Shown here one piece after another: positions 62,888 to 64,000 of a stretch of DNA of 64,000 nt. The notes below the pieces were generated by a model. That model had not been told where the DNA came from. It ran no database searches and saw only the letters and a program-made list of their open reading frames with translations. Position numbers and translations under genes: made by a program. The stretch's first letter is position 1. Each line of letters opens with the position of its first letter. Source of the DNA: Rhodobacter sp. CZR27 (lineage in GTDB: Bacteria; Pseudomonadota; Alphaproteobacteria; Rhodobacterales; Rhodobacteraceae); the NCBI RefSeq assembly GCF_002407205.1, contig NZ_CP023549.1:599001-663000 (forward strand), in the 5' to 3' direction.

Positions 62888-63442
62888 ATGAGCGATCACG
62901 TCGGCCGGGAGATCAGGGCGCTGCGCCGGGCGCGCGGCATGACGTTGCAGCAGATGGCGACGGCGCTTGGGCGGTCCGTGGGCTGGCTCAGCCAGATCGA
63001 GCGCGACCACGGAACGCCGTCGGTGCATGATCTCGGCCGGATCGCCGCCCTGTTCGACCTGAACATCAGCTTCTTCTTTCGCGCGTCGCGGCAGGATCCC
63101 GGCGAGCATGGCCGGATCGTCCGCGCCGCGCATCGAAGCCGCATCGGCTCTCCCTGCAGCGGCCTCACCGAGGAGCTTCTGTCCCCTGGCCTGACCGGCG
63201 CGTTCGAGATGATCCGGTCAGTCTTTGCTCCGCACTCGAAAAGCGAAGGCTTGCGCCGGCGGCGCGACAAGGAGGATGGCGGGGTGCTGGTCTCGGGGCG
63301 CCTGATCCTGCGCATCGGCAGCCTGACCGCCGAACTGTCCCCCGGCGACAGCTTCCAGTTCACGGACGAGGACTATGCCTGGGAGAATCCCGGCGACGAA
63401 CCGGCCGAGGTGATCTGGATCGTGTCGCCGCCGATCTACTAG
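62888..63442 (+). CDS. XRE-cupin transcriptional regulator
   Basis: 184-aa regulator. An N-terminal HTH_3 domain (IRALRRARGMTLQQMATALGRSVGWLSQIERDHGTPSVHDLGRIAALFDL) is joined to a C-terminal cupin (GGVLVSGRLILRIGSLTAELSPGDSFQFTDEDYAWENPGDEPAEVIWIVSPP). It starts at ATG 62888 behind GGAGGAA. Such proteins sense small metabolites and regulate amine catabolism (PuuR type). The divergent dimethylglycine dehydrogenase-like gene is the likely target. Confidence 0.88.
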   Translation: MSDHVGREIRALRRARGMTLQQMATALGRSVGWLSQIERDHGTPSVHDLGRIAALFDLNISFFFRASRQDPGEHGRIVRAAHRSRIGSPCSGLTEELLSPGLTGAFEMIRSVFAPHSKSEGLRRRRDKEDGGVLVSGRLILRIGSLTAELSPGDSFQFTDEDYAWENPGDEPAEVIWIVSPPIY

Positions 63443-63775
63443 GCACCATGCCCGGTCCCGGACCCGCTACGGGCGGGCATCGTCGCGACCGCAGGGTCGG
63501 TGCTGCCCGGCAGCGGACCCGCGCCTGCGTTCCGAACATCGATCATCTACCCGCGGGGTCGCGGGGCGCAGCATGAACCGCCGCTCCGGCGGGCACCGGC
63601 AGGCGTTGTCGCCCATTGCATCGGCAACTTCCGCGGCTGGCCGTTCGTGCCGCTTGACGCATCTGCGACGAGGGGTCAGCATGATCTCAAATAGCCGGCT
63701 GGTGCCGGCACGGCATTCGCGCCCCGCACCCGGCTGGAACTCCACCCGGGGCGGGGCTTTTCTGTATTGGACCCC
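63443..63775. other. 333-bp region with leader features ahead of the AmiC-like gene
   Basis: The first 200 bp show no gene. From 63654 there is a TTGACG, a small ORF with a ribosome binding site, a GCCGGC-TGGT-GCCGGC hairpin (63694-63709) and the terminator at 63721-63761. Confidence 0.45.
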
Positions 63776-63779
63776 ATGA
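63681..63779 (+). CDS. Possible 32-codon leader ORF spanning the terminator
   Basis: ATG 63681 follows GAGGGG with 5-nt spacing and opens a 32-residue frame beginning MISNSRLVPARHSRPAPGW. Its TGA overlaps the ATG of the AmiC-like gene as ATGA. The AmiC-like ATG has no ribosome binding site of its own, so coupling to this frame is plausible. The terminator hairpin lies entirely inside it. The peptide has no recognisable family. Confidence 0.35.
   Translation: MISNSRLVPARHSRPAPGWNSTRGGAFLYWTP
63721..63761 (+). terminator. Intrinsic terminator directly ahead of the AmiC-like gene
   Basis: GCCCCGC (63721-63727) pairs with GCGGGGC (63751-63757). An inner CCCGG/CCGGG and TGG/CCA extend the stem, and a TTTT run follows at 63758-63761. 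The next ATG is only 15 nt away, so this is either the end of an upstream transcript or a leader attenuator. Confidence 0.7.
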
Positions 63780-64000
63780 CGCGACGGATCGACATCGGCC
63801 TGCTCTACTCGCGTTCAGGCAGCTACGCGCTGATCTCCGAGGCCTGCCGCACGGGCGCGCTCGCCGCCATTGCCGAGGTCAACGAGGACCCCCGCGACCT
63901 GGTGCTGGTGCCGGTCGAGCGGGACCCGGGCGGCAACATCGACCTCTACGCCCCGCTCTGCGAGGATCTGCTGGCGCAGCAGGGCCTGCGGCACGTCATC
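63776..64000 (+). CDS. AmiC/urea-type substrate-binding protein, partial (runs off the window)
   Basis: 75 codons from ATG 63776 are open to the window edge. The sequence MTRRIDIGLLYSRSGSYALI, then GALAAIAEVNEDP, VPVERDPGGNIDLY and CEDLLAQQGLRHVI, matches periplasmic-binding-type proteins of the AmiC/amide-urea group (Peripla_BP_5). These serve either as ABC importer binding proteins or, like AmiC, as cytosolic ligand sensors. No signal peptide is visible, which favours the sensor type. It is cut by the end of the window. Confidence 0.75.
   Translation, partial: MTRRIDIGLLYSRSGSYALISEACRTGALAAIAEVNEDPRDLVLVPVERDPGGNIDLYAPLCEDLLAQQGLRHVI

Overview
The window is 64 kb of GC-rich DNA with short intergenic gaps and tightly overlapping operons. 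Its gene content (acetone carboxylase acxABC, periplasmic nitrate reductase nap, ArsJ-type arsenic genes, RTX proteins, a dimethylglycine dehydrogenase-like enzyme, several ABC importers) fits a free-living alphaproteobacterium, most likely of the Rhodobacterales (Rhodobacter/Paracoccus relatives). That placement rests on gene content and base composition only. I saw no rRNA, tRNA, CRISPR array, transposase or phage gene. LAYOUT: 1-5.3 kb holds the tail of a Fis-type activator and acxABC, which carboxylates acetone to acetoacetate, ending in a clear hairpin. 5.3-9.7 kb holds a decayed alpha/beta hydrolase, a YahK-type zinc alcohol dehydrogenase, a tiny ORF, a membrane-anchored NYN ribonuclease-like protein and a patatin. 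9.7-15.1 kb (minus strand) is an overlapping operon of membrane-fusion lipoprotein, RND pump and MFS exporter. 15.1-19.1 kb has two divergent transporters, AbgT-type and SLC13/RCK-type. 19.5-21.1 kb is a hybrid PAS histidine kinase. 21.5-26.6 kb carries two RTX calcium-binding proteins. 26.9-31.9 kb carries a glycosyltransferase/pyruvyl-transferase fusion, a second glycosyltransferase and an FAD oxidoreductase. 32.1-38.3 kb (minus) is a complete napFDAGHBC operon with an FNR-type box upstream. 38.4-42.5 kb (minus) is a three-gene overlapping cluster: a HAD / degenerate UbiA / polytopic membrane fusion, a stand-alone UbiA prenyltransferase and GtrA. I read it as a lipid-linked sugar pathway, and it is the most novel-looking unit here. 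43.4-48.0 kb has a PAS-only protein, the divergent argO/argP pair and an orphan modD behind a ModE-like box. 48.2-54.0 kb is a catabolic and uptake operon (polar amino acid-type ABC importer, class-V PLP enzyme, hydantoinase) divergent from a FadR-family GntR regulator, with three abutting GGTNNNACC operators between them. 54.1-56.8 kb has a DrrAB-type ABC exporter and a YdeI-family protein. 57-60.1 kb is arsRC(fusion)-gap-arsJ. 60.3-63.4 kb is a dimethylglycine dehydrogenase-like gene divergent from an XRE-cupin regulator. The right edge cuts an AmiC-like binding protein gene that follows a leader ORF containing an intrinsic terminator. HOW IT FITS TOGETHER: the window reads as niche-adaptation modules, namely growth on acetone, ureides and methylated amines, nitrate respiration or redox balancing, metal and drug efflux, and cell-surface building. 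Several modules have a recognisable cis-regulatory site directly in the sequence (FNR box, Mo-box, GntR triple operator, ArsR-type dyad with a leaderless promoter, leader terminator).
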